A DNA stretch of 64,000 nucleotides from Heliocidaris erythrogramma (Eukaryota > Echinodermata > Echinoidea > Camarodonta > Echinometridae): assembly GCA_025617745.1 (NCBI GenBank), contig CM046856.1, forward strand, positions 34,032,208 to 34,096,207, in the 5' to 3' direction. Position 1 is the first letter of the stretch. Each line of letters opens with the position of its first letter. Shown here piece after piece: positions 38,422 through 43,273 of this stretch. Made by a program: the position numbers and the translations under genes. Under the pieces are notes generated by a model. The model was not told where the DNA came from. It saw nothing but the letters and a program-made list of their open reading frames with translations, and searched no databases.

Positions 38422-41417
38422 TGCCAGGCAAAATGTACATTTTGATCTTCTCCAAAACACATGATCGGAATTCAACCAAACTTGGTAGGAATCATCCTTA
38501 GGGGTAGGGGATCCAAAGGTGCTAAAATGGTACATGTGGCCCCCCAAGTATAAAAGCTATGTAAATTTCAAACATCTTCTCCAGAACCAGGAATAGCTCA
38601 GACTTGGTATTGTGTATGGAGATTTTTTTCTGGGTGGCCCTGTAGGGGGTCTGTGGGGGTAACATACTGGAGGGGGGGGGGGGGGGGGTGGGGCCAGTTG
38701 TCCGCCATCCATAAACTTTTTACATTTTCAGCTTCTTCTCCAAAACCCATGATTGGAATTTAAACGAACTTGGTAGGAAGCTCAGACTTGGTATTGTGTA
38801 TAGAGATACCTCTATAGATGAAGAATGAAAGTTGTTCATGTGCTAGAGAGAACATGCACCACATGTGAATTGATCCACCTCAGGTGAGCGTCGTGCCCCC
38901 TGGGGCTCTTGTATATAAATGGTCCTCATAATTTCACACATTTCAAGAAGCAATGCGCTCGCCCCTGTTGTACTTCATGATCAGCAGTTTTCGGGAAATG
39001 TTAGTGACTGTGTCGCTTCAACAACCTTGAGTCTGCGATGTATATATCCTTGTTGTCATGTGCCGTGGTAAACTGCTGCAACAAAAAAGAAAAACGACAT
39101 ATACAAGGTGTCGTATTCGAGTGGTTTAATCACTTGACTGGGAATGCAAAGGTTGTGGGTTCGAACCCCGGCAAGACACTTATGCCCTTGAGCAAGGCAT
39201 TTTACATTGCTCCTCTCCACCCAGGTGTTAAATGGGTACCCGGTAGGATGCGAATGTCATTGTGGTTGGATTAGCATGTGCACGCTTGGAAACAGGCGAC
39301 TTGGCAGGAATGCTCCCCAGAGGAGTGCAGATGGTACTGTAATGTGCAGAATCACAATTGAATCCAGTGACCGGGGTAATAATGCTGTAAGCGCTTTGGC
39401 GGTTACATTGTAACTGGTAAGGCACTATATAAGAAACAGCTATTATTATTATCATTATTGTGATTTAAGCATAGTGCGCTTCACTTTGTGTTATAACACA
39501 CAGTAACAGGTGAGTACGCATAGGATTTAGTTGCGTGTAGCTACTTTTTTTCACCCCCACTTGCTATTCCTTTATGCTTAAAATGGTATATATAGTGGCA
39601 CAGAGTTTACTGCAGCTTATCTGAATGAGGCTTTATGTTTATCTCCCTTCTCTTTCCCTCTCTATCAGCCCCATGGTCTGTCTGTGGTCGTGACAGCTCC
39701 TGCTGTCTTCAATTTCACAGCGCCTAGCTGCCCTGAGCGACATCTCGAGGCCGCTAAACTACTTGGTGAGCCAGGGCTGTCGATGATTTGTCCTTAAAAA
39801 TGGGCTCTGAGTGTGAACAATTTATGATTGTATTGCAGTGGTCAAGTTAACACTCAGGGAAGGGTCAAACAGGAAACTGTTTATATAGATCTCCAGGTTA
39901 AGATTAAATAGAAAATGAAATTTGCACTCTGAGCAGTGGCTTTTGGTTTTTTTGTGAGTTTCTGCTAGATTTACTCAATTGGTTACCAACTTTGATGTAT
40001 CCCAAAACCCTGCATTACCCAATTATTCCTATTTTACAATATAAATACACAACCATTCAGAAACTTCTGGACAATTTTTATTTTCATAAGATTCAAGAAT
40101 TTCTTTTCACACAATGAAAAGTTCTGCATGACAAGTTCTCACTTTCATGAAATTATGCTGAAGTGCTCTCTTTCCCAGGCACCGACATCACGGGGGTCAA
40201 GCTGGAGGACGCAGGTCGCTGCCTGGCTGACACTGTGCGGAAGTACATGTACGAGCTGGAAGTAGATGATGGACTGGCATCGTTGGGCTACGACTCGTCG
40301 GACATCCCAGGGCTGGTCAAAGGCACCCTGCCACAAGTGAGTTTGATGTATAGATGGAGTACAGTGGAAACTCGTTATATAAAGAGCTCCGATATAACAA
40401 GATCCCTGATATAACAAGGCAATTTTGTTGGTCTCGGGTCTTTATGTTCTTTTGGTTTTTTTACCCTGTTATAAGGAGATTCCTGATATAACAAGGTAAT
40501 TTTTGTGGTCCCAAGATCCTCATTACAGCAAGTTTCTACTGTATTCCAATTTGAATGTTTGTTTTAACAATTTTTTTTGGGGGGGTAATTTAATTGAATA
40601 CTCAAAGGCCTGAATTCACAAAGGAGGTTTATTTTAAACCATGGTTTAAACCCCCTCCTGGGTTTTTTAAGCGTACATGCGCGTGGATTCCAACCCAACT
40701 ATATATTTTCTTTAAGCGCGTGCATGGGCTATATGTGCTTATTTGTGTTTATTTTAGTACGCTTACAGAGGTTTAAACCATGGTTTAGATTTAAACCTCC
40801 TTTGTGAATTCAGGCCAATGAGTCCCACACTCACTCAGATATTTAATCAGACCTGGGTCCTGTTTCATAAAACTTGTTATCAGTAACAACTGCCACATTT
40901 CAATAACAAATTAGCTCTCAGCCAATCAGATGCAAGGATTTCAGTACCTTCTAAGTTATTGCAACTTGTAAATGATAACTAGTTTTATGAAACAGGGCCC
41001 AGTATTATGAGATGTTATATTGTTACAGTTTATCAATGCTCTTCCTCATTTATCGTTAAGATGAAATGGGCCGTCGGATGATAAACCATGTTTTCAGTAT
41101 TTTGCAGGATAGTGATATAGACTTTGTGGAATCTTTGCCAGTAGTGTATATTGTGATGCTCTGAGGTGATCCATTGATTTCAGTTTCGTAATTCTCATAT
41201 TTACTCTCTCTCTCTCTCTTTCTTCTCTTATTCTTTCTTTCTCTTCTCCTCCTCTTTTCTCTTCTTCTCTCTACTCTCTCACCCCCTCTCTTTCTCTTTC
41301 TGTCTCTCATTCTCTGTCTGTTAATGAATGCAGCACCGTGTGACCAAGCTTTCACCCCGTCCCCAGACCGAGGAAGACCTGGCATCCATGTTTGAGAAGT
41401 CCATGAAAGTTTATTAA
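7236..41417 (+). CDS. ADHFE1: Hydroxyacid-oxoacid transhydrogenase, mitochondrial (14 coding exons)
   Basis: Group III (iron-type) alcohol dehydrogenase. The family enzyme oxidises 4-hydroxybutyrate to succinic semialdehyde while reducing 2-oxoglutarate to D-2-hydroxyglutarate in mitochondria. Fourteen coding exons (7236-7294, 11297-11417, 14083-14136, 17826-17876, 27520-27623, 27830-28026, 29699-29776, 32821-32926, 35604-35756, 36366-36464, 37054-37132, 39669-39765, 40179-40336, 41334-41417) join in one frame of 1440 nt, 479 residues plus stop; human ADHFE1 has 467. All introns are GT-AG. Visible landmarks: basic, Cys-poor presequence at 1-20; GGGSxxD nucleotide loop at 150-156; PTTSGTGSE at 197-205; predicted iron ligands Asp254 and His258 (GFDVLCHALE), His342 (CHGMSYP) and His369 (PHGLS). 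No break or missing key residue, so it should encode an active enzyme. Intron 4 (9.6 kb) is longest and repeat-filled. Confidence 0.95.
7713..8158. mobile_element. Fold-back element with about 100-bp arms
   Basis: ACTAGT at both ends. The left arm (7716-7829), including TCTCTCGTTCGT and CTCCATTCACTCGCCTGTGC, recurs inverted at 8071-8155 with small gaps, leaving a loop of about 240 bp. It lies in ADHFE1 intron 1 and has no coding capacity. Family not identified. Confidence 0.75.
8287..8309. repeat. Perfect short hairpin
   Basis: GCTCCAACGC, a 3-base loop, then GCGTTGGAGC. Ten perfect base pairs, in intron 1. Confidence 0.7.
8588..9037. mobile_element. TA-flanked palindromic MITE, 450 bp
   Basis: TA at 8586 and 9038 flanks CTAGTAATACTAATAGTATA and its inverted copy, about 38 bp with few mismatches. 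Inside is a second palindrome, 8764-8865 against 8884-8995, containing TGGAATTTCCTCGCCGAGC. TA duplication suits mariner/Tc1-type mobilisation. Confidence 0.75.
9050..11290. other. Rest of ADHFE1 intron 1
   Basis: No exon or complete element seen. There is a poly-C run near 10639, and a junk repeat with AGGCACGCCGGAAGCAG near 9630. A right-end motif AGAGTTCCCCCT/TTAA at 11250-11266 looks like an orphan TTAA-element end. The purine and pyrimidine homopolymers create the local open frames. Confidence 0.5.
11297..11417 (+). CDS. ADHFE1: ADHFE1 exon 2
   Basis: CCTCAG acceptor, GTGAGT donor, 121 nt. It encodes [10 protein letters not shown], matching the CPTHSHTYSQ region of human ADHFE1, and ends EYAFE, matching YAFE directly before exon 3. 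The middle ([15 protein letters not shown]) is poorly conserved, as is usual for this linker. Confidence 0.9.
11565..12084. mobile_element. TTAA-type MITE in ADHFE1 intron 2, about 520 bp
   Basis: The right end GGTTGGATTTCCCT is followed by TTAA (12085-12088); the left end GGGCAATCCAACC follows a near-TTAA (GTAA). The inner half repeats 2541-3003 and is similar in style to 16408-16943 (AACTTTCAAAAATTCATAAC, CGATTTCGTTCAAA). Nonautonomous. Confidence 0.65.
13009..13436. mobile_element. TTAA-flanked MITE, 428 bp
   Basis: TTAA at 13005-13008 and 13437-13440. Terminal inverted repeats AGGACCTATGGAATG..AGTAC match over about 21 bp with one difference. No coding content. In ADHFE1 intron 2. Confidence 0.85.
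14083..14136 (+). CDS. ADHFE1: ADHFE1 exon 3
   Basis: TTTTGCAG acceptor, GTAAGT donor, 54 nt, phase 0 both ends. Encodes [18 protein letters not shown], close to human MAVSNIRYGAAVTKEVGM. Confidence 0.95.
14137..15386. other. First part of ADHFE1 intron 3
   Basis: No gene. A pogo-like fragment (CAGTCCAACCTGCTGTAG) lies at 14606 and a G-rich run at 14650. The rest is AT-rich intron sequence with nothing recognisable. Confidence 0.5.
15663..15917 (+). CDS. Stand-alone THAP zinc-finger protein, 84 residues, inside a transposon
   Basis: Starts [12 protein letters not shown] and continues with KSFHRFPDP, a tryptophan at about residue 38 (KHW), then VICSDHF. This is the C2CH THAP DNA-binding pattern: Cys-x4-Cys, a long spacer, then Cys-x2-His. 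An in-frame ATG lies 33 nt upstream at 15630, but the start at 15663 gives the canonical two-to-three residues before the first Cys. The frame stops right after the finger; the AVPTIF box is not clearly present and there is no transposase domain. AATAAA follows 53 nt after the stop, so it could be a complete one-exon gene. Possible role: binding the element's own ends without catalysis, as the truncated KP protein does for P elements. It could also be a remnant exon of a longer transposase. The domain call is firm; expression is unknown. Confidence 0.75.
   Translation: MVYCQAFGCCNCSKKTIGKSFHRFPDPQKCQQLFKHWVTILNVEKFQVKDFKLDRKNDVICSDHFTEADYHVDLRAKLMSGRIV
15970..15975 (+). terminator. AATAAA polyadenylation signal of the THAP ORF
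   Basis: AATAAA 53 nt after the THAP stop codon and within the same transposon core. Confidence 0.45.
16408..16943. mobile_element. TTAA-flanked MITE, 536 bp
   Basis: TTAA at 16404-16407 and 16944-16947. Ends AGGGGAAGTCCACC and GGTGGACTTTCCCT are inverted, and homology continues (ATATCAACTTG) for about 30 bp with a few differences. Further inverted blocks (ACAGATCAATGAAAGTTTG; TTCATAAC) make the whole element roughly palindromic. It begins only 67 bp after the right TTAA of the THAP element. Confidence 0.85.
16974..17115. mobile_element. Short palindromic MITE, family P1 copy 1 (142 bp)
   Basis: Ends CAGGGGAGCATTTCATCAAG and its inverse. The core on the - strand carries CCAATCAGATGCAAGGAT and GTAGCTTATAACAG, shared with copies at 30758, 31169, 40855 and 61121. 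No coding capacity. Confidence 0.85.
17826..17876 (+). CDS. ADHFE1: ADHFE1 exon 4
   Basis: TTTGCAG acceptor, GTATGT donor, 51 nt. Encodes [17 protein letters not shown], matching human DLKNMGAKNVCLMTDKN, the first beta strand region of the N-terminal nucleotide-binding domain. Confidence 0.95.
18056..18392 (+). repeat. Interspersed repeat, copy A
   Basis: About 330 bp (CAGTTTGGAAGAACATCATAG to AACTTTATCTTTAA) similar along its length to 19812-20120, with a short fragment at 2378-2450. No terminal repeats visible; class unknown. Confidence 0.65.
18674..18951 (+). repeat. tRNA-derived SINE with ATT tail
   Basis: The head has an A-box-like TAGTCGAGTGGTTTAA. The body has CACCCAGGTGTTAAATGGGT and GCGCCTTGAGCA, and the tail is (ATT)n. 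Body words match the SINEs at 39108 and, inverted, 56517. In ADHFE1 intron 4. Confidence 0.8.
19343..19430 (+). repeat. SINE tail fragment
   Basis: AAGCGCCTTGAGCATC ... CACGTTATAAGTGTCTAT then (ATT)n. This is the 3' end of the same SINE class without its tRNA head. Confidence 0.65.
19812..20120 (+). repeat. Interspersed repeat, copy B
   Basis: Second copy of the 18056-18392 repeat; shared blocks include ATGACAAGAAA, GCAGTGCATGT, AATCAACCTTTCCCAATTG and TTGAGACAGTTTCT. Confidence 0.65.
20137..21685 (+). repeat. Tandem repeat, three units of about 284 bp
   Basis: Units start at TTCTGTACCAAGTTACAG: 20137-20366 plus 21067-21120 (split by an insertion), 21121-21404, and 21405 to about 21685. Units 1 and 2 are almost identical; unit 3 has small deletions. 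They share GGTGGTACCAGGCTATATCA and GATAAATAAACTTTATTGAT. No coding content; in ADHFE1 intron 4. Confidence 0.9.
20367..21058. mobile_element. hAT-like nonautonomous transposon with 8-bp target duplication (692 bp)
   Basis: CCTTGAAG at 20359-20366 is repeated at 21059-21066. The element begins CACTCAACGCTACATT and ends in the near-inverse AATGTAGCTATGAGTG. Unit 2 of the host tandem repeat reads CACCTTGAAGGATAAATA with no insertion, an empty-site proof. An 8-bp duplication and CA..TG ends suggest hAT, though P-like elements also make 8 bp. No transposase; open frames at 20509-20763 (-) and 20555-20851 (+) have no recognisable domain. Confidence 0.9.
22414..22540. mobile_element. Palindromic MITE, about 127 bp
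   Basis: TATATTATATTGGAT at the left and its inverse at the right; inside, ATGGAATACCAGAGAATATT pairs with AATATTTCTGGTATTCCAT. Sits in the T1 array element. Confidence 0.7.
23322..24757. mobile_element. 1,436-bp insertion flanked by perfect 148-bp direct repeats
   Basis: The T1 array is broken here. The 148 bp before it (23174-23321) and the 148 bp after it (24758-24905) are identical. The insert has inverted inner segments (CCTGCTTAAGCAGACGACGT near 23940 against an inverted copy near 24440). Its flanks are full of TTAACC/CTTAAC motifs, as at 23350, 23394, 23411, 23440, 23568 and 23601, and as GGTTAA near 24726. No coding region. Confidence 0.7.
25951..26248. mobile_element. TTAA element A of a three-element chain (298 bp)
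   Basis: TTAA at 25947-25950 and 26249-26252; ends AGGGATAC and GTATCCCT. Terminal repeats are short (8 bp), so this boundary is the least certain of the three. Confidence 0.6.
26253..27046. mobile_element. TTAA element B of the chain, piggyBac-like ends (794 bp)
   Basis: Shares TTAA 26249-26252 with element A and 27047-27050 with element C. Perfect 16-bp inverted ends CCCTAATCCCATTGGG; the CCCT start is piggyBac-like. G and C runs lie near both ends (26267, 26972, 26995). No transposase. Confidence 0.85.
27051..27494. mobile_element. TTAA element C of the chain, next to exon 5 (444 bp)
   Basis: TTAA 27047-27050 and 27495-27498; perfect inverted ends AGACCTCAGCCTGACC. Its right TTAA is 21 bp from the start of ADHFE1 exon 5. 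Confidence 0.88.
27520..27623 (+). CDS. ADHFE1: ADHFE1 exon 5
   Basis: AATCTGCAG acceptor, AAG/GTAAAT donor, 104 nt. Encodes [15 protein letters not shown] and then [13 protein letters not shown], the last block nearly identical to human. The acceptor lies only 25 bp downstream of a transposon end (27494), so the polypyrimidine tract is short and the branch point may fall in transposon sequence. Confidence 0.95.
27830..28026 (+). CDS. ADHFE1: ADHFE1 exon 6 (NAD-binding loop)
   Basis: CTTATAG acceptor, GCGA/GTAAGT donor, 197 nt. Carries [20 protein letters not shown], the glycine-rich cofactor loop of iron-type dehydrogenases, then the [15 protein letters not shown] segment. The donor choice is fixed by phase: the final A joins TC of exon 7 to give Ile before PTTSGTGSE. 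The separation from exon 5 is only 206 bp. Confidence 0.95.
28043..28637. mobile_element. Probable MITE starting 16 bp after the exon 6 donor
   Basis: GGGCCATTCT at 28043 and AGAATGGCCC at 28628 form 10-bp inverted ends. Inside, GGTCACACACGTGACCGACC or a close variant occurs at 28071, 28254 and 28444. Target duplication unclear (TTA-like). No coding content. Confidence 0.55.
28638..29698. other. Rest of ADHFE1 intron 6
   Basis: No exon seen. Contains a CCTTCCCC-rich tract at 29321-29374, which produces open frames on both strands, and AT-rich sequence. Confidence 0.5.
29699..29776 (+). CDS. ADHFE1: ADHFE1 exon 7
   Basis: TTTCACAG acceptor, GTAGGT donor, 78 nt. Encodes [18 protein letters not shown], the second cofactor-binding signature, then PLRAKTG. 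Confidence 0.95.
29857..30040 (+). repeat. SINE-like sequence with a 7SL RNA-like head
   Basis: ACTGGGCGTTGTGGCGCGCG continues CCTGTAATCCAGCTACC. This follows the 5' domain of signal-recognition-particle RNA (7SL) as seen in Alu (GGGCGCGGTGGCGCGTGCCTG, split here by one change, then TAGTCCCAGCTAC). A B-box-like AGGTTCGAGACT lies 50 bp on, then GACGTTAAAGGTCGGTCCC. No intact 7SL gene; the homology fades after about 35 bp. In ADHFE1 intron 7. Confidence 0.55.
30758..30900. mobile_element. Short palindromic MITE, family P1 copy 2
   Basis: Ends GCCTGTTTCATAAAACTTG and the inverse; core GCCAATCAAATGTAAGGATT and AGCTTATAACAG. Confidence 0.85.
31169..32269. mobile_element. P1 copy 3, split by an insertion of about 950 bp
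   Basis: The left part 31169 to about 31290 (GCCCCATTTCATAAAAC, CCAATCAGATGCAAGGAT) and the right end 32244-32269 (TCAAGTTTTATGAAACGGGG) are one P1 copy. Between them lies about 950 bp of AG-rich, AT-rich sequence with internal similarity between about 31470-31640 and 31950-32060. The insertion's class and exact edges are unclear. Confidence 0.65.
32821..32926 (+). CDS. ADHFE1: ADHFE1 exon 8
   Basis: GACTAG acceptor, GTAAGT donor, 106 nt. Encodes [20 protein letters not shown] then the [14 protein letters not shown] stretch. Asp of GFDVL (residue 254) is a predicted iron ligand. The exon splits the Cys codon just before the second ligand, His258. Confidence 0.95.
33280..33834. mobile_element. 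Long-TIR element, 139-bp arms (555 bp)
   Basis: Arms 33280-33418 and 33696-33834 are inverted copies with only about two mismatches by eye. The outer ends are CAATATG and CATATTG, and the inner edge is CAACCTAGACGCCGTAAT. The 277-bp centre has no recognisable product. In ADHFE1 intron 8. Confidence 0.9.
34838..35325 (-). repeat. tRNA-derived SINE plus two rearranged body copies
   Basis: On the - strand a tRNA-like head (35034-34962) is followed by a body (about 34958-34838) with ACAGATCGAGCATACGATC and TAACACTGGGAGTAAAATGC. A second body copy lies at 35247-35130 in the same direction. A third lies at 35248-35325 in the opposite direction, so the last two form a near-perfect hairpin. The head-to-head pair has no second head. 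Confidence 0.75.
34962..35034 (-). repeat. tRNA-like SINE head (73 nt)
   Basis: GAACCAG at the 5' end pairs with CTGGTTC at the 3' end. TAGCCTGGTGGTTAAG looks like an A box and GGTTCGAATCC is a B box. The anticodon-loop candidate CCGGCAA has C where U33 should be, and the T stem has mismatches. So it is a tRNA-derived sequence, not a working tRNA gene. Confidence 0.65.
35604..35756 (+). CDS. ADHFE1: ADHFE1 exon 9
   Basis: ATAAAAG acceptor (weak pyrimidine tract, but phase and homology fix it), AG/GTAAAG donor, 153 nt. Starts with HALESYT containing iron ligand His258, then [20 protein letters not shown], nearly the human sequence. Confidence 0.95.
36051..36245 (+). repeat. tRNA-derived SINE in ADHFE1 intron 9
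   Basis: A-box-like GGCTCAGTGTTAGAGCAG, then GGTCCCTGGTTTGGGTTT in B-box position. The body has CATCCTCAATTACCAAGT and GACTTAAGCCATAGGTCC, and the last block is partly duplicated. Confidence 0.65.
36366..36464 (+). CDS. ADHFE1: ADHFE1 exon 10
   Basis: AACCCCAG acceptor, GTGAGT donor, 99 nt. Encodes [18 protein letters not shown] then [14 protein letters not shown], part of iron-type dehydrogenase signature 2. Confidence 0.95.
36879..36949. mobile_element. 71-bp TTAA-flanked mini-element
   Basis: TTAA at 36875-36878 and 36950-36953. Inverted ends CCCTCTCAGTCCC, perfect apart from the inner G/C spacing. CCC start suggests piggyBac-type mobilisation. It is 104 bp upstream of ADHFE1 exon 11. 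Confidence 0.75.
37054..37132 (+). CDS. ADHFE1: ADHFE1 exon 11
   Basis: CTCCTACAG acceptor, GTGAGC donor, 79 nt. Encodes [20 protein letters not shown] then VDHPIV; the first His (342) is an iron ligand. Confidence 0.95.
37367..38912 (+). repeat. Tandem-array element T2 in ADHFE1 intron 11
   Basis: It begins TTTTTAGCTCAAGTGAGC, then a TCCGTCGTCCG run, then about four units of 320-350 bp. Each unit holds AACTTGGTAGGAATCATCCT, CCAGAACCAGGCATAGCTC and a G run of up to 27 (38392-38418) before CGCTGCCAGGCAAAATGTAC. It ends CAGGTGAGCGTCGTGCCCCC. The 230-residue open frame on the - strand (37855-38547) is a by-product of the repeat. Class unknown. Confidence 0.8.
39108..39462 (+). repeat. tRNA-derived SINE, well-preserved head
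   Basis: The head 39108-39179 has GTGTC/GACAC acceptor pairing, A box TCGAGTGGTTTAATC and B box GGTTCGAACCC. The body has CACCCAGGTGTTAAATGGGT and GTAAGCGCTTTGG, and the tail is (ATT)n. Same class as 18674-18951. In ADHFE1 intron 11. Confidence 0.85.
39669..39765 (+). CDS. ADHFE1: ADHFE1 exon 12
   Basis: CTCTATCAG acceptor, GTGAGC donor, 97 nt. Encodes [18 protein letters not shown]; His369 in PHG is the fourth iron ligand. Confidence 0.95.
40179..40336 (+). CDS. ADHFE1: ADHFE1 exon 13
   Basis: TTTCCCAG acceptor, GTGAGT donor, 158 nt. Encodes the helical C-terminal block, ending [20 protein letters not shown] and GTLPQ, close to human VDDGLAAVGYSKADIPALVK. A pogo-like MITE begins 25 bp into the following intron. 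Confidence 0.95.
40362..40541. mobile_element. pogo/Tigger-like MITE, TA-flanked (180 bp)
   Basis: TA at 40360 and 40542; ends CAGTGGAAACTCG and the inverse of CAGTAGAAACTTG. CAGT-plus-AAACT ends and TA duplication are typical of pogo-type elements. The interior repeats GATATAACAAG several times. Confidence 0.8.
40607..40816. mobile_element. Palindromic MITE, 210 bp
   Basis: Ends GGCCTGAATTCACAAAGGAG perfectly inverted; a second inner palindrome TTTAAACCATGGTTTAAACC follows. In ADHFE1 intron 13. Confidence 0.88.
40855..41000. mobile_element. Short palindromic MITE, family P1 copy 4 (146 bp)
   Basis: Ends GGGTCCTGTTTCATAAAAC and ATGAAACAGGGCCC; core CCAATCAGATGCAAGGAT. 38 bp downstream of the previous MITE. 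Confidence 0.88.
41211..41326 (+). repeat. Polypyrimidine (CT-rich) tract before exon 14
   Basis: About 115 nt almost purely C and T (CTCTCTCTCT, CTTCTCCTCC) ending 8 nt before the exon 14 acceptor. It doubles as a very long splice polypyrimidine tract. Confidence 0.8.
41334..41417 (+). CDS. ADHFE1: ADHFE1 exon 14 and stop
   Basis: AATGCAG acceptor, 84 nt to TAA at 41415-41417. Encodes [18 protein letters not shown] then MFEKSMKVY, matching the human C terminus (ERVTKLAPCPQSEEDLA, SMKLY). Confidence 0.95.
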   Translation, partial: HRVTKLSPRPQTEEDLASMFEKSMKVY

Positions 41418-42360
41418 TCCTTCTCGGCCTTCCTTCGTCAACCTTCTGTGCGGCAACCCGAGTTCTGGGTCAAAGGATCGACCTATAAAGTGAAGACTAA
41501 ACCGTGTCCTATCATTCATTTACTACTTCTGTTGGAAATGCTTCAGGTATTCAAAAAGAAAATGAAATATTGGATTGAGGATCAACTTTTCAACTGCCTA
41601 TATAATAATTCAATCAGTCTTTAAATTCACCATTATGCCAGTATTCTCAAAAAGTAGGATTTTGAAAATAAGAATTATAACTAACTTTCTTATATCCGTT
41701 AGAGTATAGAGTATCATTCATTAGAAGAGGAATACACTGTATTACCAAATAAGTATACCTTTTTTACAGAATATATATTTTTCATTTAAAGTAAAATATT
41801 TCGCTATCTTCTTCACATTCATTTTTGCATATTTTGCGTTTAAGGTAATAAATGGTTATAGGTGTATAGAAGATTTTCCTAAACCCTGCAAATGCTTTTG
41901 ATAAAACCTATTAATGTTATGAATGTATAAAGGAAAATTAAAGTACTTTTCACATGTTGACCCTAAAGATTATATATGTTCATTTTAATCCATTCAAGAA
42001 CATTCTAAACTTTATCGCCAAGATTCTGAAATGTGTTTTGATTCCAAATGTATAAAAACTTCAACCATGGGTTAGTGCACAGCATCTAAAAACATAGACA
42101 AAACAGGGCTTTCCTTTAATGTTTTGGACTTGCTGCAGGATTTTCATATGTGATTAGTTAATCAGCTATAATTCCAAAACCCATTGTGATGAAGATATAT
42201 AAATTTCATGAGTATTTTTTTTATTTATAACATGTCCCATCTATTTGCCGATTTTCATAACTTTTTTTTTCACTCTGTCGGCCAGATCTGGTGAGGAGAG
42301 TGTAATATGGGTTTTTTTCCCCCCAGCAATACAAATATTCCAGACTGTTTCGTGAGGTTG
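41418..42360 (+). other. ADHFE1: Probable 3' UTR of ADHFE1
   Basis: AT-rich sequence after the stop codon with no open frame or repeat recognised. The first AATAAA is at 41847-41852, 430 nt after the stop, and is the best polyadenylation candidate; the true end is not visible. Confidence 0.4.
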
Positions 42361-42367
42361 AATGTAT

Positions 42368-42616
42368 GGGGTCTGCTTGCTATTCATAAGGACCGCTATT
42401 CATTTAACACGCTACATGAATAGCGGTCCTTATGAATAGTTATGAATAGTGGTCCTTATGTATGGAGGTCCTTATGAATAGCGAAGTAAAATGTCTATGG
42501 TTTGTTCGCTATTCATACAAAAATGCTATTCATTTAGTCACACGTTATGGAAAGCGGTCCTTATGAATAAGTGGTCCTTATGAATAGCGGTCCTTATGAC
42601 TAGCGAGGTAGCCCCA
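42368..42616. mobile_element. MITE with 7-bp target duplication and repeated inner motif
   Basis: AATGTAT at 42361-42367 is repeated at 42617-42623. The ends share CATAAGGACCGCTATTCAT in inverse orientation. The motif GGTCCTTATGAATAG occurs about six times in both directions. Confidence 0.75.
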
Positions 42617-42679
42617 AATGTATATGGTATGCTATAGCGTAGAAACATATATTGGTTAAGATGAAATCCAATCATTCTG

Positions 42680-42838
42680 GTGATGGTGGTGGTGATGTTG
42701 ATAATGATGATGATGATGATTGTGATTGTGAAGTTGTTGATAATTGTGAAGTTGATGATGATGAAGTAGTTAACGATGACGATAAAGTTAATGATGGTGA
42801 TGAGGAAGATAATGTTGATGATGATAATGATCAATGAT
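42680..42838 (+). repeat. Degenerate GAT trinucleotide repeat
   Basis: Mostly GAT, GAA and GTT triplets. The Asp-rich and Ile-rich open frames on the two strands come from this. Confidence 0.8.
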
Positions 42839-43273
42839 GATAATTTACCAGCATCCTCATCACATTACTAACACTTAAAGTTGACATTTTTATGCATGTA
42901 CTGATGTATTTTTATAAATAATTTTATGCCAGATTGAAGTGATATTTTATTACAGGACATGGATGTGCTTGTGTGCCTTAAAATTGATGCGAGACAGCTG
43001 ATTATTTTTTTTTCTTTCCATTGAAACCTCTGCCAAATGTTTGTGATTAAGAAATTTAATGTATGCGATATATTTTTGTAAAAGCAAACGATCATGAAAT
43101 GATGTATTTACACACACGAAAAAAGTATTATATGTGAAATTCATTTGTTGTTGATTTAATACATGTATGAAATTTTAGAAAAGAAAATTGACTGTTCTTA
43201 GTCTTGTTTTTGTCCTGTTTTATTTTATTTTTGAGGGTATGTTCATATCTATTATTTGAATTATTACTATTAT

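Noticed and set aside
37855-38547. 230-codon open frame on the - strand, the longest in the window
   Set aside because: It lies wholly in the T2 tandem array, repeats itself with the array, includes poly-proline from the G runs and has no recognisable domain.
39108-39179. tRNA gene
   Set aside because: Good A and B boxes, but it continues into a SINE body with an ATT tail and matches another SINE copy at 18674.
42538-42837. Asp-rich and Ile-rich frames
   Set aside because: Degenerate GAT repeat plus part of a MITE.
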